Assembly (NCBI GenBank): GCA_035697485.1
Contig: DASSCU010000062.1
Location: forward strand, 1 to 61,273
DNA length: 61,273 bases
From: Actinomycetota bacterium
GTDB lineage: Bacteria; Actinomycetota; UBA4738; HRBIN12
Reading direction: 5' to 3'
The notes under the pieces were generated by a model. The model did not search any database, was not told where the DNA came from, and was given only the letters and a program-made list of their open reading frames with translations. Of this stretch, positions 23,999 to 33,510 are shown piece by piece (position 1 is the first letter of the stretch; every line of letters begins with the position of its first letter). Made by a program: the position numbers and the translations under genes.

Positions 23999-26575
23999 AT
24001 GAGCGTGCCCGAGAAGCCGTCGCTCGACGGTCTGGAGGCGAAGTGGGACGAGTGGTGGGAAGCCGCCGGCACGTACCACTTCGACCGGACGAAGACGAGG
24101 GACCTGGTCTTCGCGATCGACACCCCGCCACCCACGGCGAGCGGGTCGCTGCACATCGGCCACGTGATGTCCTACACGCACACCGACCTCGTGGCGCGCT
24201 ACCGACGGATGCGCGGCGACGAGGTCTTCTACCCGATGGGCTGGGACGACAACGGCCTGCCCACCGAGCGCCGCGTCCAGAACTACTTCGGCGTCCGCTG
24301 CGATCCGTCGCTGCCGGCCGACCCCGCGTTCGACGTCTCGAGGCTGGAGCGCCCCGACGACGGCCCGGTCGCGGTCAGCCGGCCGAACTTCATCGAGCTC
24401 TGCGAACGCCTCACCACCGAGGACGAGAAGGCGTTCGAGGCGTTGTTCCGGCGGTTGGGGCTCTCGGTCGACTGGCGGCAGACCTACACGACGATCGGCG
24501 AGGTCTCCCGTCGTGCGTCGCAACGCGCGTTCCTGCGGCTCGTGCGCAGCGGGCTCGCCTACACGGCCGAGGCGCCCACGATGTGGGACGTCGACTTCCG
24601 GACCGCGGTCGCGCAGGCCGAGATCGAGGACCGCGAGGTCGCCGGCACCTACCATCGCGTGGCGTTCGACCTGGAGGGCGGCGGCGACCGTGTCGAGATC
24701 GAGACGTCGCGCCCGGAGCTGATCCCGGCCTGCGTCGCCCTCGTCGTGAACCCCGCCGACGACCGATTCGCATCTCTGGTGGGGAGGACCGCGCTCACGC
24801 CGGTCTTCCGCGTGCCGGTGCCGGTGGTCGCGCACGAGCTCGCCGACCCCGAGAAGGGGACGGGCGTCGCGCAGATCTGCACGTTCGGCGACGTCACCGA
24901 CGTCGTCTGGTGGCGCGACCTCGGGCTGCCGGCCCGGGTGGTCGTGCGCCGCGACGGCACGCTCGCCGGCGGGCGGTTCGGGGAGCCCGGATGGGAGTCG
25001 CGCGATCCTGAGACGGCGAACGCCGCGATGGGTCAGCTCGAGGGCAAGGCCGCGAAGCAGGCGAGGAAGCAGATCGTCGAGCTGCTCCGCGAGGGCGGCT
25101 GGCTCGTCGGCGAGCCGGAGCCGGTGCAGCACGTCGTGAAGTTCTACGAGAAGGGCGACCGTCCGCTCGAGGTGATCTCGAGCCGTCAGTGGTTCGTGAA
25201 GACGCTCGAGTTCAAGGACGCCCTGCTCGAGCGCGGGCGCGAGATCGCCTGGCACCCGGGGTTCATGGGCTCGCGCTACGCGAGCTGGGTCGAGGGGCTG
25301 AACCAGGACTGGGCGGTCAGTCGCCAACGCTACTTCGGGGTGCCGTTCCCCGTGTGGTTCCCCCTCGACGAGGCCGGCGAGCCCGTGTACGACACACCGA
25401 TCCTGCCCGAGGAAGCCGCCCTGCCGGTCGATCCGCTCGACGACGTGCCGCCCGGCTACACGGCCGACCTGCGCGGGGTGCCCGGGGGGTTCGCGGGCGA
25501 CCCCGACGTGATGGACACGTGGGCGACCTCGTCGCTCTCGCCCCAGATCGCCGCGCGGTGGGAGGACGATCCCGACCTGTTCCAGCGGCTCTTCCCGATG
25601 GACCTGCGCCCGCAGGCCCACGACATCATCCGCACGTGGCTGTTCTACACGGTGCTCCGCGCCCATCTCGAGCACGACTCGCTGCCGTGGACGAACGCCG
25701 CGATCAGTGGGTTCGTGCTCGACCCCGACCGCAAGAAGATGTCCAAGTCCAAGGGGAACGTGGTCGTGCCGACCGAGGTCTTCGAGCGGCACTCGGCCGA
25801 CGCCGTGCGCTACTGGGCGGCGAGCGCGCGACTCGGCTACGACGCCGCGATCGACGACCAGCAGATGAAGGTCGGCCGCCGCCTCGCGATCAAGATCCTC
25901 AACGCCTCGCGCTTCGTCCTGTCGATGGAGACCGCGCCCGGCGAGGTCGCCGAGCCGGTCGACCGGGCGATGCTCTCCACCCTCGCGTCGGTCGTGAGTA
26001 GGGCCACCGAGGCGTTCGATGCGTATGAGCACTCGAAGGCCCTCGACGTGGTCGAGCGGTTCTTCTGGGGATTCACCGACGACTACCTCGAACTCGTGAA
26101 GCAGCGCGCCTACGGCACCCACGGTCCGCAAGCCGCGGCCTCGGCGGTCGGCGCCCTGCGCGCCGCGCTCGACGTGCTGTTGCGGCTGTTCGCGCCCTTC
26201 CTGCCGTACGTGACCGAGGAGGTCTGGTCGTGGTGGCGCGAGGGGTCGGTGCACCGGGCGTCGTGGCCGGTCGCCATCGAGCTGGCCGACCCGGCCGGGG
26301 AAGACAGCGACCCAGCGATCTACGCGGTGGCTGCCGCCGTGCTGTCGGCCGTGCGCAAGGAGAAGGCGCTCGCCAAGGTGTCGTTGAAGACACCGGTCGA
26401 CTCGGTCACCGTTCACGACACGCAGGACCGGCTGCGCCTGCTGAGCCGTGCGACCGCCGACCTGCGGGAGGCGGGCAACATCCGGGCTGTCGATCAGGCG
26501 GAGGCCGACACGTTCGCGGTCGAGACGGTGCTCGCGCCGCCCCCTGGCCCGGCATCGAGGGAGCCGCAGGACTGA
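23999..26575 (+). CDS. valS: Valyl-tRNA synthetase
   Basis: An 858-residue class I aminoacyl-tRNA synthetase. The HIGH motif is in PTASGSLHIGHVMSYTHTDL-type context near residue 45, and KMSKS is in KKMSKSKGNV near residue 580. The CP1 editing insert and the anticodon-binding helical domain are in the usual order. The protein ends shortly after the anticodon domain and lacks the long C-terminal coiled coil of the E. coli enzyme, so it is of the shorter actinobacterial form. A TACACT -10 lies 7 nt before the ATG. valS-folC-ndk form one operon; folC follows 8 nt after. Confidence 0.95.
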   Translation: MSVPEKPSLDGLEAKWDEWWEAAGTYHFDRTKTRDLVFAIDTPPPTASGSLHIGHVMSYTHTDLVARYRRMRGDEVFYPMGWDDNGLPTERRVQNYFGVRCDPSLPADPAFDVSRLERPDDGPVAVSRPNFIELCERLTTEDEKAFEALFRRLGLSVDWRQTYTTIGEVSRRASQRAFLRLVRSGLAYTAEAPTMWDVDFRTAVAQAEIEDREVAGTYHRVAFDLEGGGDRVEIETSRPELIPACVALVVNPADDRFASLVGRTALTPVFRVPVPVVAHELADPEKGTGVAQICTFGDVTDVVWWRDLGLPARVVVRRDGTLAGGRFGEPGWESRDPETANAAMGQLEGKAAKQARKQIVELLREGGWLVGEPEPVQHVVKFYEKGDRPLEVISSRQWFVKTLEFKDALLERGREIAWHPGFMGSRYASWVEGLNQDWAVSRQRYFGVPFPVWFPLDEAGEPVYDTPILPEEAALPVDPLDDVPPGYTADLRGVPGGFAGDPDVMDTWATSSLSPQIAARWEDDPDLFQRLFPMDLRPQAHDIIRTWLFYTVLRAHLEHDSLPWTNAAISGFVLDPDRKKMSKSKGNVVVPTEVFERHSADAVRYWAASARLGYDAAIDDQQMKVGRRLAIKILNASRFVLSMETAPGEVAEPVDRAMLSTLASVVSRATEAFDAYEHSKALDVVERFFWGFTDDYLELVKQRAYGTHGPQAAASAVGALRAALDVLLRLFAPFLPYVTEEVWSWWREGSVHRASWPVAIELADPAGEDSDPAIYAVAAAVLSAVRKEKALAKVSLKTPVDSVTVHDTQDRLRLLSRATADLREAGNIRAVDQAEADTFAVETVLAPPPGPASREPQD

Positions 26576-26583
26576 GCCTCCGG

Positions 26584-27870
26584 ATGGACTACGCGGCAGC
26601 GCTCTCCGCGCTCGAGGACCGCAAGGAGACGCGCATGGTGCCCGACCTGTCGCGCATCCTGGCGATCGCCACCTACCTGGACGATCCCCAGCTGTCGTAC
26701 CCGACCATCCACGTCACGGGCACGAACGGCAAGGGCACGGCGGCGCGGGTGGCGACCGAGATCACGTGCGCCCACGGCCTCACGACGGGCCTGTACACGT
26801 CGCCGCACCTCGAGTCCGTGACCGAGCGGCTCTCGGTGTGTGGTGTCGACATCACCGAGGCGGAGTTCGCCGAGGAGTTCACGCACCTGCAGCCCTTCCT
26901 CGAGCTTGTCGACGACCAGGCTGACGATCGGGTGACCTACTTCGAGGCGCTGACCGCCCTCGCGTACCTCTGGTTCGCCGACAAGCCCGTCGCCCTCGGC
27001 GTGTTCGAGGTCGGCATGGGGGGCACGTGGGACGCCACGAACCTCGTCTCCAGCGACGTTGCCGTGGTCACCCCGATCGGGCTCGATCATCGCGAGCTCG
27101 GCGCGACCCTGACCGAGGTGGCGGGGGAGAAGGCCGGCATCGTGAAAGACGGGAAGGCCGTGATCGTCCGGGAACAGGATGACGAAGCGCTCGCGGTGTT
27201 GGAGGCTCGGTGCGATCAGGTCGGCGCGACGATGTCGCTCGAGTTCCGCGACTGGGAAGTCACCGAGCGACTGCAGGCCGTGGGCGGCCAGTCGTTCGCG
27301 GTCCGAGGAATGCGCGCTTCGTACGAGGAGCTCTTCCTGCCGCTGTTCGGCGAGCACGCCGTCCGCAACGCCGCCGCTGCGATCGCGGCGTGCGAGGCGT
27401 TGTTGGGCGAGGCGCTCGACGACGCGACGCTGCGGGAGGCGCTCGCCGGCGTGCGGTGGCCTGGACGTCTCGAGGTCGTCGCACGGCACCCGGCGATCGT
27501 GCTCGACGGCGCCCACAACCCCGCCGGTGCCGAGGCGCTCGCGGCTGCGCTGCGCGAGTTCTTCCTCTGGGATCGGCTGCACCTCGTGCTCTCGATCGGC
27601 GCGAGCAAGGACGTCGGCGGCATCGCCGCACAGCTCGCGCCGATCGCCGACGTCGCCTACGCGGCGCGCAACGAGAGCGAGCGCACGGGAGACGCCATCC
27701 CGATCGCCGAGGCGTTCGGCGCCGAGGGCAAGCCCGTCACGGTCCACGCCTCGGTGGCCGAGGCGCTCGACGCAGCGCGCGCGGCGGCAGCGCAGGGCGA
27801 CCTCATCTGCGTGACCGGCTCTCTGTACACTGTCGCCGACGCCCGCCGGGCGCTCGGCCTGACCACCTGA
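26584..27870 (+). CDS. folC: Folylpolyglutamate synthase / dihydrofolate synthase
   Basis: A 428-residue Mur-ligase-family enzyme that adds glutamate to folates (and possibly makes dihydrofolate). The ATP loop is [12 protein letters not shown]; the omega-loop region is [13 protein letters not shown]; the metal site includes [14 protein letters not shown] and GLDHRELG. The C-terminal domain begins near [13 protein letters not shown], typical of FolC. The ATG at 26584 lies 8 nt after the valS stop. It provides cofactor for the same one-carbon pool that the corrinoid operon at 478-6051 would use, though the two loci are unlinked in regulation as far as can be seen. Confidence 0.93.
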   Translation: MDYAAALSALEDRKETRMVPDLSRILAIATYLDDPQLSYPTIHVTGTNGKGTAARVATEITCAHGLTTGLYTSPHLESVTERLSVCGVDITEAEFAEEFTHLQPFLELVDDQADDRVTYFEALTALAYLWFADKPVALGVFEVGMGGTWDATNLVSSDVAVVTPIGLDHRELGATLTEVAGEKAGIVKDGKAVIVREQDDEALAVLEARCDQVGATMSLEFRDWEVTERLQAVGGQSFAVRGMRASYEELFLPLFGEHAVRNAAAAIAACEALLGEALDDATLREALAGVRWPGRLEVVARHPAIVLDGAHNPAGAEALAAALREFFLWDRLHLVLSIGASKDVGGIAAQLAPIADVAYAARNESERTGDAIPIAEAFGAEGKPVTVHASVAEALDAARAAAAQGDLICVTGSLYTVADARRALGLTT

Positions 27871-27923
27871 GCTCCGCGCCGGCCTCCGTGCCCGGCTCGA
27901 CCCCGAGGAGACCGACGAACCAC

Positions 27924-28331
27924 ATGGCGACCGAATCCACCCTGTTGATCGTGAAGCCCGACGGCGTTCGGCGGGGCCTCGTGGGCGAGGTGCTCCGCCG
28001 CGTTGAAGGCAAGGGGCTCACGTTCGAGGAGATGCGCCTGTTCTCGATCCCTCGCGCCACCGCGGAGCAGCACTACGGCGAGCACCGGGACAAGGCCTTC
28101 TTCGACGAGCTGGTCGACTTCATCACGGGGGGACCGGTGGTCGTGGCGAAGGTCACCGGCGACGACGCCATCACCTGCTGGCGCACCCTGATGGGGCCGA
28201 CGAACCCCGTCGAGGCACCCCCGGGATCGATCCGCGGCGACTTCGCCACCGAGATCGGCGAGAACATCGTGCACGGCAGCGACTCGCCGGAGTCAGCCGA
28301 GCGAGAGCTCGCGCTGTTCTTCGGGGAGTAG
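27924..28331 (+). CDS. ndk: Nucleoside diphosphate kinase
   Basis: A 135-residue enzyme that balances NTP pools by phosphate transfer through a histidine. The active-site NIVHGSDS is near residue 115-122; [16 protein letters not shown] opens the protein, and [18 protein letters not shown] is the substrate loop. Length and motifs are normal. GAGGAG lies 13 nt before the ATG, a little far. It belongs to the valS operon. Confidence 0.96.
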   Translation: MATESTLLIVKPDGVRRGLVGEVLRRVEGKGLTFEEMRLFSIPRATAEQHYGEHRDKAFFDELVDFITGGPVVVAKVTGDDAITCWRTLMGPTNPVEAPPGSIRGDFATEIGENIVHGSDSPESAERELALFFGE

Positions 28332-28350
28332 CGGTCGCCGGAGGCCCTGG

Positions 28351-30003
28351 ATGACCGGCCTGCAGCAGGCCTTCGACCGGATCGGGGCCTCGCTCGAGCA
28401 TCACCTGGAGTCCTCGCACGCCGCCGGGGCGGCCCTCGCCATCACCGACCGCGAGGAGATCCTCGGGGTCGCGGTCCGCGGTCTGGCCGACGTGGCCGCC
28501 GGTATGCCGGTGCGACCCGAGACCCGGTTCCAGATCGGGTCGATCTCGAAGTCGTTCACCGGCATCGTCGCGGTGCAGGAGGCCGACGCCGGCCGCCTCG
28601 ACCTGCACGTCAGCGTGAACGAGATCCTGCCGTGGCTCGACCTCCCGGAACCGTTCGGACCGATCACCCTGCACCACCTGATGCAGCACACGTCGGGCCT
28701 CGCGATCGGGACCGAGGACGCTCCCACGCTCCACGGCGCGCTCTGGCTCGCGCGGCAGCATCCGCCCACGACGGCGCCTGGGGAGCGGTACTGGTACTCG
28801 AACGACGCATGGAAGATCGTCGGCGCCTGCCTCGAGCGGGTCACGGGCTCCACGATCGACGAGCTGGTCGCCGAGCGCCTCTTCGGCCCGCTCGGCATGC
28901 GCGACTCCGTCGCCCGCATCACCGAGCAGGAGTACCTGACGACCGCCGTGGGGTACGAGCCGACCCTCTGGGACCGGCCGCCGCAGTTGCGCCACACCCT
29001 CTCGCCCGCCCAGCGCATCGTCTCGAGCACCGCCGACGGCTCGATCACGTCCAACGTCATCGACATGGCGGCCTACGCGCGGCTGCTCTTGGCACGGGGC
29101 GACGTTCACGACGGGCGGGGCGGGCGCATCATGACCGAGGCGATGTTCTCGGCGCTCACCGACGGCGGGACCGACGATGGCGAGGGCGGTCGCTACGCCT
29201 ACGGCCTGTGGCAGGAGGACGTCGACGGTCATCGGTGGATCGCGCACACCGGCGGCATGGTCGGATACACGGCGCTGCTCGCCGTCTCGCCCGACGAGGG
29301 CCTGGGCGTCGTGATCCTTCAGAACGGCGGCGGCGGCAAGAACTCGGTTGCCGCGTACGCCCTCGCGGCGGCGCGCGCCAGCCTCGCGGGCACCGAGCTC
29401 CCGCCGACCTGGGCCCCGCCCGCCCCCACCGCGATCGGGAACGCCGAGGAGTACGTCGGCCGGTACCTCGGCGAGGACGGACGGGTGCTGGTGCTCGCCG
29501 CCGTCGAGGACGGCCTGGCCGTCACGCTCGGGCCGCTCACCGTGCGCCTCGAGCGCGACCCGCTCGAGCCCGAGCCGGTGGATGCGTTCCTCGTCGCCCA
29601 TGACGCGCTCGATCGCTTCGCCCTGGAGTTCGGTCGGGACGACGAGGGCCACGTCGTCGAGGCCTTCCACGGAGCGACCTGGTTCCGGCGTGAGGGGGTC
29701 GCGTTCTCCGAACCCGCCGACCTGCCCGAGGCTCTCCGTGGCGCGCCAGGCCTCTACCGCAACAACGACCCGTGGGCTCCCGTGCTCCGTATCCTCGCGC
29801 GCAAGGGCGAGCTCGTGCTGCAGTGGCCGTACGAGGTAGCGGGCGCGATCGACAGCAGGACCCTGATCCCGCTCGGCGACGGGTGGTTCGCCGTGGGCGC
29901 CGAGAGGGATCCGCGACGGATCCGGTTCCTCGGCGATGTCGATGGGAAGGCCGTCGTGGCCGAGTACAACGGAGGTCGCTGGTACCGCTCGTTCGAGGAG
30001 TAG
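28351..30003 (+). CDS. Serine hydrolase, beta-lactamase class C/PBP4*-like family
   Basis: A 550-residue protein. The N-terminal two thirds is a beta-lactamase-like (Pfam Beta-lactamase) domain: SISKSF carries the SxxK nucleophile and lysine, YSNDAWK the YxN motif, and HTGGMVGYT the third (K/H)TG motif. About 190 residues of C-terminal beta-rich extension follow, like the DUF3471-type tails of esterase-like members. No signal peptide is visible, so it may act in the cytoplasm, as many such esterases or peptidases do. It lies 19 nt after ndk and is followed by a hairpin. A role in resistance is not implied. Confidence 0.87.
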   Translation: MTGLQQAFDRIGASLEHHLESSHAAGAALAITDREEILGVAVRGLADVAAGMPVRPETRFQIGSISKSFTGIVAVQEADAGRLDLHVSVNEILPWLDLPEPFGPITLHHLMQHTSGLAIGTEDAPTLHGALWLARQHPPTTAPGERYWYSNDAWKIVGACLERVTGSTIDELVAERLFGPLGMRDSVARITEQEYLTTAVGYEPTLWDRPPQLRHTLSPAQRIVSSTADGSITSNVIDMAAYARLLLARGDVHDGRGGRIMTEAMFSALTDGGTDDGEGGRYAYGLWQEDVDGHRWIAHTGGMVGYTALLAVSPDEGLGVVILQNGGGGKNSVAAYALAAARASLAGTELPPTWAPPAPTAIGNAEEYVGRYLGEDGRVLVLAAVEDGLAVTLGPLTVRLERDPLEPEPVDAFLVAHDALDRFALEFGRDDEGHVVEAFHGATWFRREGVAFSEPADLPEALRGAPGLYRNNDPWAPVLRILARKGELVLQWPYEVAGAIDSRTLIPLGDGWFAVGAERDPRRIRFLGDVDGKAVVAEYNGGRWYRSFEE

Positions 30004-30009
30004 ACCGAA

Positions 30010-30028
30010 CGAGCGGGGGCCCCGCTCG
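30010..30028 (+). terminator. Terminator-like hairpin after the serine hydrolase
   Basis: CGAGCGGGG, a single G, then CCCCGCTCG, starting 7 nt after the stop codon. The formal loop is one base, so the inner pairs must open. Confidence 0.5.
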
Positions 30029-30185
30029 GTCATCCGTTGCACGTATCCCCGATACGCACGACGGGTGGCGCGTTCAGCCCTCCATCGATCTACGGTTCGT
30101 GCAGGCCCGACCGCCTTGCCGGCCGGGCCGCACCCTGACGTGGGTCGAGGTACGGACCATCCGACATGCACAAGGAGCGGGAACG

Positions 30186-32894
30186 GTGAGGATCTTCAAG
30201 AAGGCGTCGGCATGGGTGATGTGCTCGGTCGCGCTGGTTGTCGGGGGCGTGCTCCCGACGCTGCCGGCGCGAGCTTCGATCTCTCAGCCCGCGGTGGTGT
30301 CGGAGAATCCGGCCGACACCACCCCCCACATCGTCCTCAGCGACACATCGTTTGACGTGCGCGCCTACGCGCAGGTCGGAAGCACCATCTATGCCGGCGG
30401 CAAGTTCAGAGAGGTGCAGGACCCGGCCAGGACGACCACGTACGCAAGGCAGAACTTCGTCGCCTTCGACAGCGAGACGGGGGTCATCTCACCGCTCGAC
30501 CTGTCGTTCGACGGGACGGTGGGCGCGATCGAGGCGACCGCCGACGGGACCGCGCTTTTCATCGCGGGCGCCTTCACGAAGGTCAACGGGATCACCCGGC
30601 GGGGGATCCTCAAGTACGACCTGGTCAACGATCGGATCGATCCGACCTTCGCGCCGACGGGCATGCGAACGGTGAACGACGTCGTGCTCGCCAACGGCGC
30701 CCTCATCGCGGCGGGGAACTTCACGAAGAAGGTGATGGCGATGAACCCGACGACCGGCGCAGACACGGGCGCCATCAACATCACGGTCGCCGGGACGGTC
30801 AACCCCGACGACGACGTCAGGGTCCGACACATCGCGGTCTCCCCCGACGGCACCCGGTTGGTGGCCACGGGCAACTTCGTCACGGTCAACGGCCTGGCCC
30901 GCAGACGCGCCTTCATGTTGAACCTCGGCGCCACCGCGACGCTCAGCACCTGGTACGCGCCCCGCTTCGCCGCGAACTGCCCGGCGGGCGGCAGCCGGCG
31001 GGAATGGGCCCAGGGCGTGGACTTCTCCCCCGATGGCTCCTACTTCGTGATCGTCACCACCGGGGGGCCGAACGGCACCACGACCGGTATGTGTGATGCC
31101 GCCGGCCGCTTCGAAACCGCGAACGTGAGCTCGACAGCTGCACCCACGTGGATCAACTGGACCGGTGGCGACACCCTCTACAGCGTGGCGATCACAGGAC
31201 CCGCCGTGTACGTCGGCGGCCACCAACGCTGGCTGGACAATCCACTGGGCAGAGACTCGGCCGGTGCAGGCGCGGTCTCCCGCCCGGGCATCGGCGCGAT
31301 CCACCCGGTGACCGGCATGGCCCTCCCGTGGAACCCCACCAAGTCCCGCGAACACGGCACCATGGTCCTGGAAGCCACCCCACAGGGGCTGTGGGTCGGT
31401 AGCGACGGCTCCATGTTCGGGCGTGAGGAGCACGCCGGGGTCGGCTTCGCGCCACTGGATCCCGGGCCCACGCCCGACACGACCCGGCCGAACACGATCA
31501 TCGACTCGGGTCCGTCGGGTTCCGTGGTCGACACGTCGGCCACCTTCGGCTTCTCGGCCAGCGAGCCGTCGACGTTCATGTGCCGCCTCGACGGCGGGGC
31601 GTTCGCCCCGTGCACGTCTCCGGTGAGCTACGCCGGACTGACCACCGGCTCACACACCTTCCAGGTCGCCGCCACCGACGGCAGCTACAACGTCGACGCG
31701 AGCCCCGCGGAGCGGAGCTGGACCGTGCTCGACGCTGGGAGCGACCTGATCGGGAACCCGGGGTTCGAGGTCGACACATCCGGTTGGAAGGGGGATGCGT
31801 CGACGAACACGCTGAGCCGGGTCGCGGGCGGGCACTCGGGCGGTTGGGCCGCGGAGGTCTCGAACTCCCAGGCCGGCGCGAACTGCGGCCTCGACGACCA
31901 GCCGAGCTGGGTGGGCTTGACGCAGACCGGTGCCTACTCCGCGAGCATCTGGGCCCGATCGGACACCCCCGGGCAGACGCTCAGGCTGCGCATGCGCGAG
32001 TTCGTGGGCGGTTCGCTGCAAGGGTCGGTCTCGCAGACGATCGACCTGACCTCGTCATGGCAGCAGGTGTCGGTGGTCTACATACCGGTCGCGCCGGGAT
32101 CGTCGAGCCTCGACTTCGAGGCGTTCACATCCAACGCACCCGTCGGCGTGTGCATGCAGGCCGACGATGCATCCATCAAGCTGAACCAGCCCGACACGAC
32201 CCTTCCCGACACGTTCATCGACTCGGGTCCGTCGGGCTCGGTCGCCGACACATCGGCCACCTTCGGCTTCTCGGCCGACGAGCCGTCGACGTTCCAGTGC
32301 CGCCTCGACGGCGGGGCGTTCGCCCCGTGCACGTCACCGACGGCCTACACGAACCTGACCGCCGGCTCGCACACCTTCCAGGTCGCCGCGACCGACGGCT
32401 CCGGCAACGTCGACGCGAGTCCGGCGGAGCGGAGCTGGACGGTGGTCACAGAACTGGTCGGGAACCCGGGGTTCGAGGTGGACATGTCCGGTTGGAAGGG
32501 CGAGGTGTCGACGAACACGCTGAGCCGGGTCGCGGGCGGGCACTCTGGCGGCTGGGCCGCGCAGGTCTCGAACACCGTCGCCGGCGCGAGCTGCGGGCTC
32601 GACGACAAGCCGAGCTGGGTGAGCGTGACGCAGGCCGGTGCCTACACCGCGAGCATCTGGGCTCGCTCGGACACCCCGGGGCTGACGCTCAAACTGCGCG
32701 TGCGCGAGTACGTGGGCGGCGTGCTGCAGGGGTCGGTTGTGCAGTCGATGGCCCTGACCTCGTCGTGGCAGCAGGTGTCGGCTTCCTACACACCGGTCGC
32801 GCCGGGATCGTCGAGCCTCGACTTCGAGGCGTTCACGTCCAACGCACCCCTCGGCGTGTGCATGCAGGGGGACGACGCCTCGATCATCCACTGA
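30186..32894 (+). CDS. Secreted beta-propeller protein with duplicated Ig-like and carbohydrate-binding-like modules
   Basis: A 902-residue exported protein. The Sec signal peptide (basic VRIFKKASAW, hydrophobic core, PARAS cleavage) starts at a GTG preceded by AAGGAG with an 8-nt spacer. Residues about 40-430 form propeller-like repeats with AGGKF, IAGAFTKVNG, AAGNFTKK and ATGNFVTVNG blades. Two copies of a 239-residue block follow (431-669 and 670-902). Each has an Ig-like domain (CRLDGGAFAPC to ERSWTV) and a jelly-roll domain beginning NPGFEVD and ending in MQxDDASI, like CBM4_9. No sortase signal, lipobox or anchor helix is present. A role in binding polysaccharide outside the cell is likely; enzymatic activity is not evident. 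Confidence 0.85.
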   Translation: MRIFKKASAWVMCSVALVVGGVLPTLPARASISQPAVVSENPADTTPHIVLSDTSFDVRAYAQVGSTIYAGGKFREVQDPARTTTYARQNFVAFDSETGVISPLDLSFDGTVGAIEATADGTALFIAGAFTKVNGITRRGILKYDLVNDRIDPTFAPTGMRTVNDVVLANGALIAAGNFTKKVMAMNPTTGADTGAINITVAGTVNPDDDVRVRHIAVSPDGTRLVATGNFVTVNGLARRRAFMLNLGATATLSTWYAPRFAANCPAGGSRREWAQGVDFSPDGSYFVIVTTGGPNGTTTGMCDAAGRFETANVSSTAAPTWINWTGGDTLYSVAITGPAVYVGGHQRWLDNPLGRDSAGAGAVSRPGIGAIHPVTGMALPWNPTKSREHGTMVLEATPQGLWVGSDGSMFGREEHAGVGFAPLDPGPTPDTTRPNTIIDSGPSGSVVDTSATFGFSASEPSTFMCRLDGGAFAPCTSPVSYAGLTTGSHTFQVAATDGSYNVDASPAERSWTVLDAGSDLIGNPGFEVDTSGWKGDASTNTLSRVAGGHSGGWAAEVSNSQAGANCGLDDQPSWVGLTQTGAYSASIWARSDTPGQTLRLRMREFVGGSLQGSVSQTIDLTSSWQQVSVVYIPVAPGSSSLDFEAFTSNAPVGVCMQADDASIKLNQPDTTLPDTFIDSGPSGSVADTSATFGFSADEPSTFQCRLDGGAFAPCTSPTAYTNLTAGSHTFQVAATDGSGNVDASPAERSWTVVTELVGNPGFEVDMSGWKGEVSTNTLSRVAGGHSGGWAAQVSNTVAGASCGLDDKPSWVSVTQAGAYTASIWARSDTPGLTLKLRVREYVGGVLQGSVVQSMALTSSWQQVSASYTPVAPGSSSLDFEAFTSNAPLGVCMQGDDASIIH
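31476..32891 (+). repeat. Tandem duplication of about 717 bp inside the secreted propeller gene
   Basis: Unit 1 runs 31476-32192 and unit 2 32193-32891, in frame, each coding for one Ig-like plus one carbohydrate-binding-like module. Long stretches are identical at DNA level (for example around ATCGACTCGGGTCCGTCGGG and GGAACCCGGGGTTCGAGGT), with scattered substitutions, so the duplication is fairly recent or is being homogenised. Confidence 0.85.
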
Positions 32895-32901
32895 GCCGTG
32901 A

Positions 32902-32932
32902 GCCGCTCCCACCCACAAGGGGTGGGAGCGGC
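32902..32932 (+). terminator. Terminator hairpin after the secreted propeller gene
   Basis: Perfect 13-bp stem, GCCGCTCCCACCC (32902-32914) and GGGTGGGAGCGGC (32920-32932), with loop ACAAG. It lies 8 nt after the stop and could also serve the convergent gene ending at 33001. Confidence 0.75.
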
Positions 32933-33000
32933 GTCACGAACCCTGGCAACGCCTCACCGCGGGCACGCGCGACGATGACCTTCGTCCTGAGCGCTGGGCG

Positions 33001-33507
33001 TCAGGCGCCGTCATCCGGCTCATCGCGGACGAGACCCACCGTCTCGCCGTAGGCCCACACGTCGAATTCGGGTGGCTCGTGGCCGAGCGTGGTGAGCGCC
33101 GTGGCGATCTGCGAGCGATGATCGCTGCCGTGATGGAGGACCTGGGCGAGGCGGATCCCGAGCGTCGCGTGGGTGACGCTGCCGTCCTCGTGCGTGACGA
33201 CGATGTCGGTGTCGGGATCGAGTTCTCGTTCCAAGATCGCCTCCCAACCGGCCGCGTTCGCGGCCGCGACGGGAAGCAGGTCGGACAGCGGCAGGCCGTC
33301 GGGGTCGAACCCGGGGATCCCGAGATCGCCCCGGGAGATGCGGGACAGGTACCAGTTGTCGGCGTCGACGAGGTGGCGCGCCGTATCGAGCGTGCTTCCG
33401 TAGATCGCGGGGATGTGCCGGGTGAGCTCCTCCTCGGTGAGCGAGCCGCAGCGCCCGAGGAGCTGCTCGGTCGCCCAGGAGTGGTGGCGCAGACCCTCGC
33501 GTAGCAT
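33001..33507 (-). CDS. DinB-family (four-helix metal-binding) protein
   Basis: A 168-residue protein of the DinB/YfiT/maleylpyruvate-isomerase fold. The three metal histidines are expected in TARHLVDADNWY (first) and VLHHGSDHRSQ (second and third); all are present. Such proteins are often thiol-S-transferases using mycothiol or bacillithiol, but the substrate here is unknown. The gene starts 3 nt after the stop of fabF on the same strand, so it is at the end of the fab operon transcript. Confidence 0.82.
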   Translation of the reverse strand: MLREGLRHHSWATEQLLGRCGSLTEEELTRHIPAIYGSTLDTARHLVDADNWYLSRISRGDLGIPGFDPDGLPLSDLLPVAAANAAGWEAILERELDPDTDIVVTHEDGSVTHATLGIRLAQVLHHGSDHRSQIATALTTLGHEPPEFDVWAYGETVGLVRDEPDDGA

Positions 33508-33510
33508 CGG

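Noticed and set aside
28351-30003. True beta-lactamase
   Set aside because: No signal peptide and a large C-terminal extension; fits esterase/peptidase-like members of the family better.
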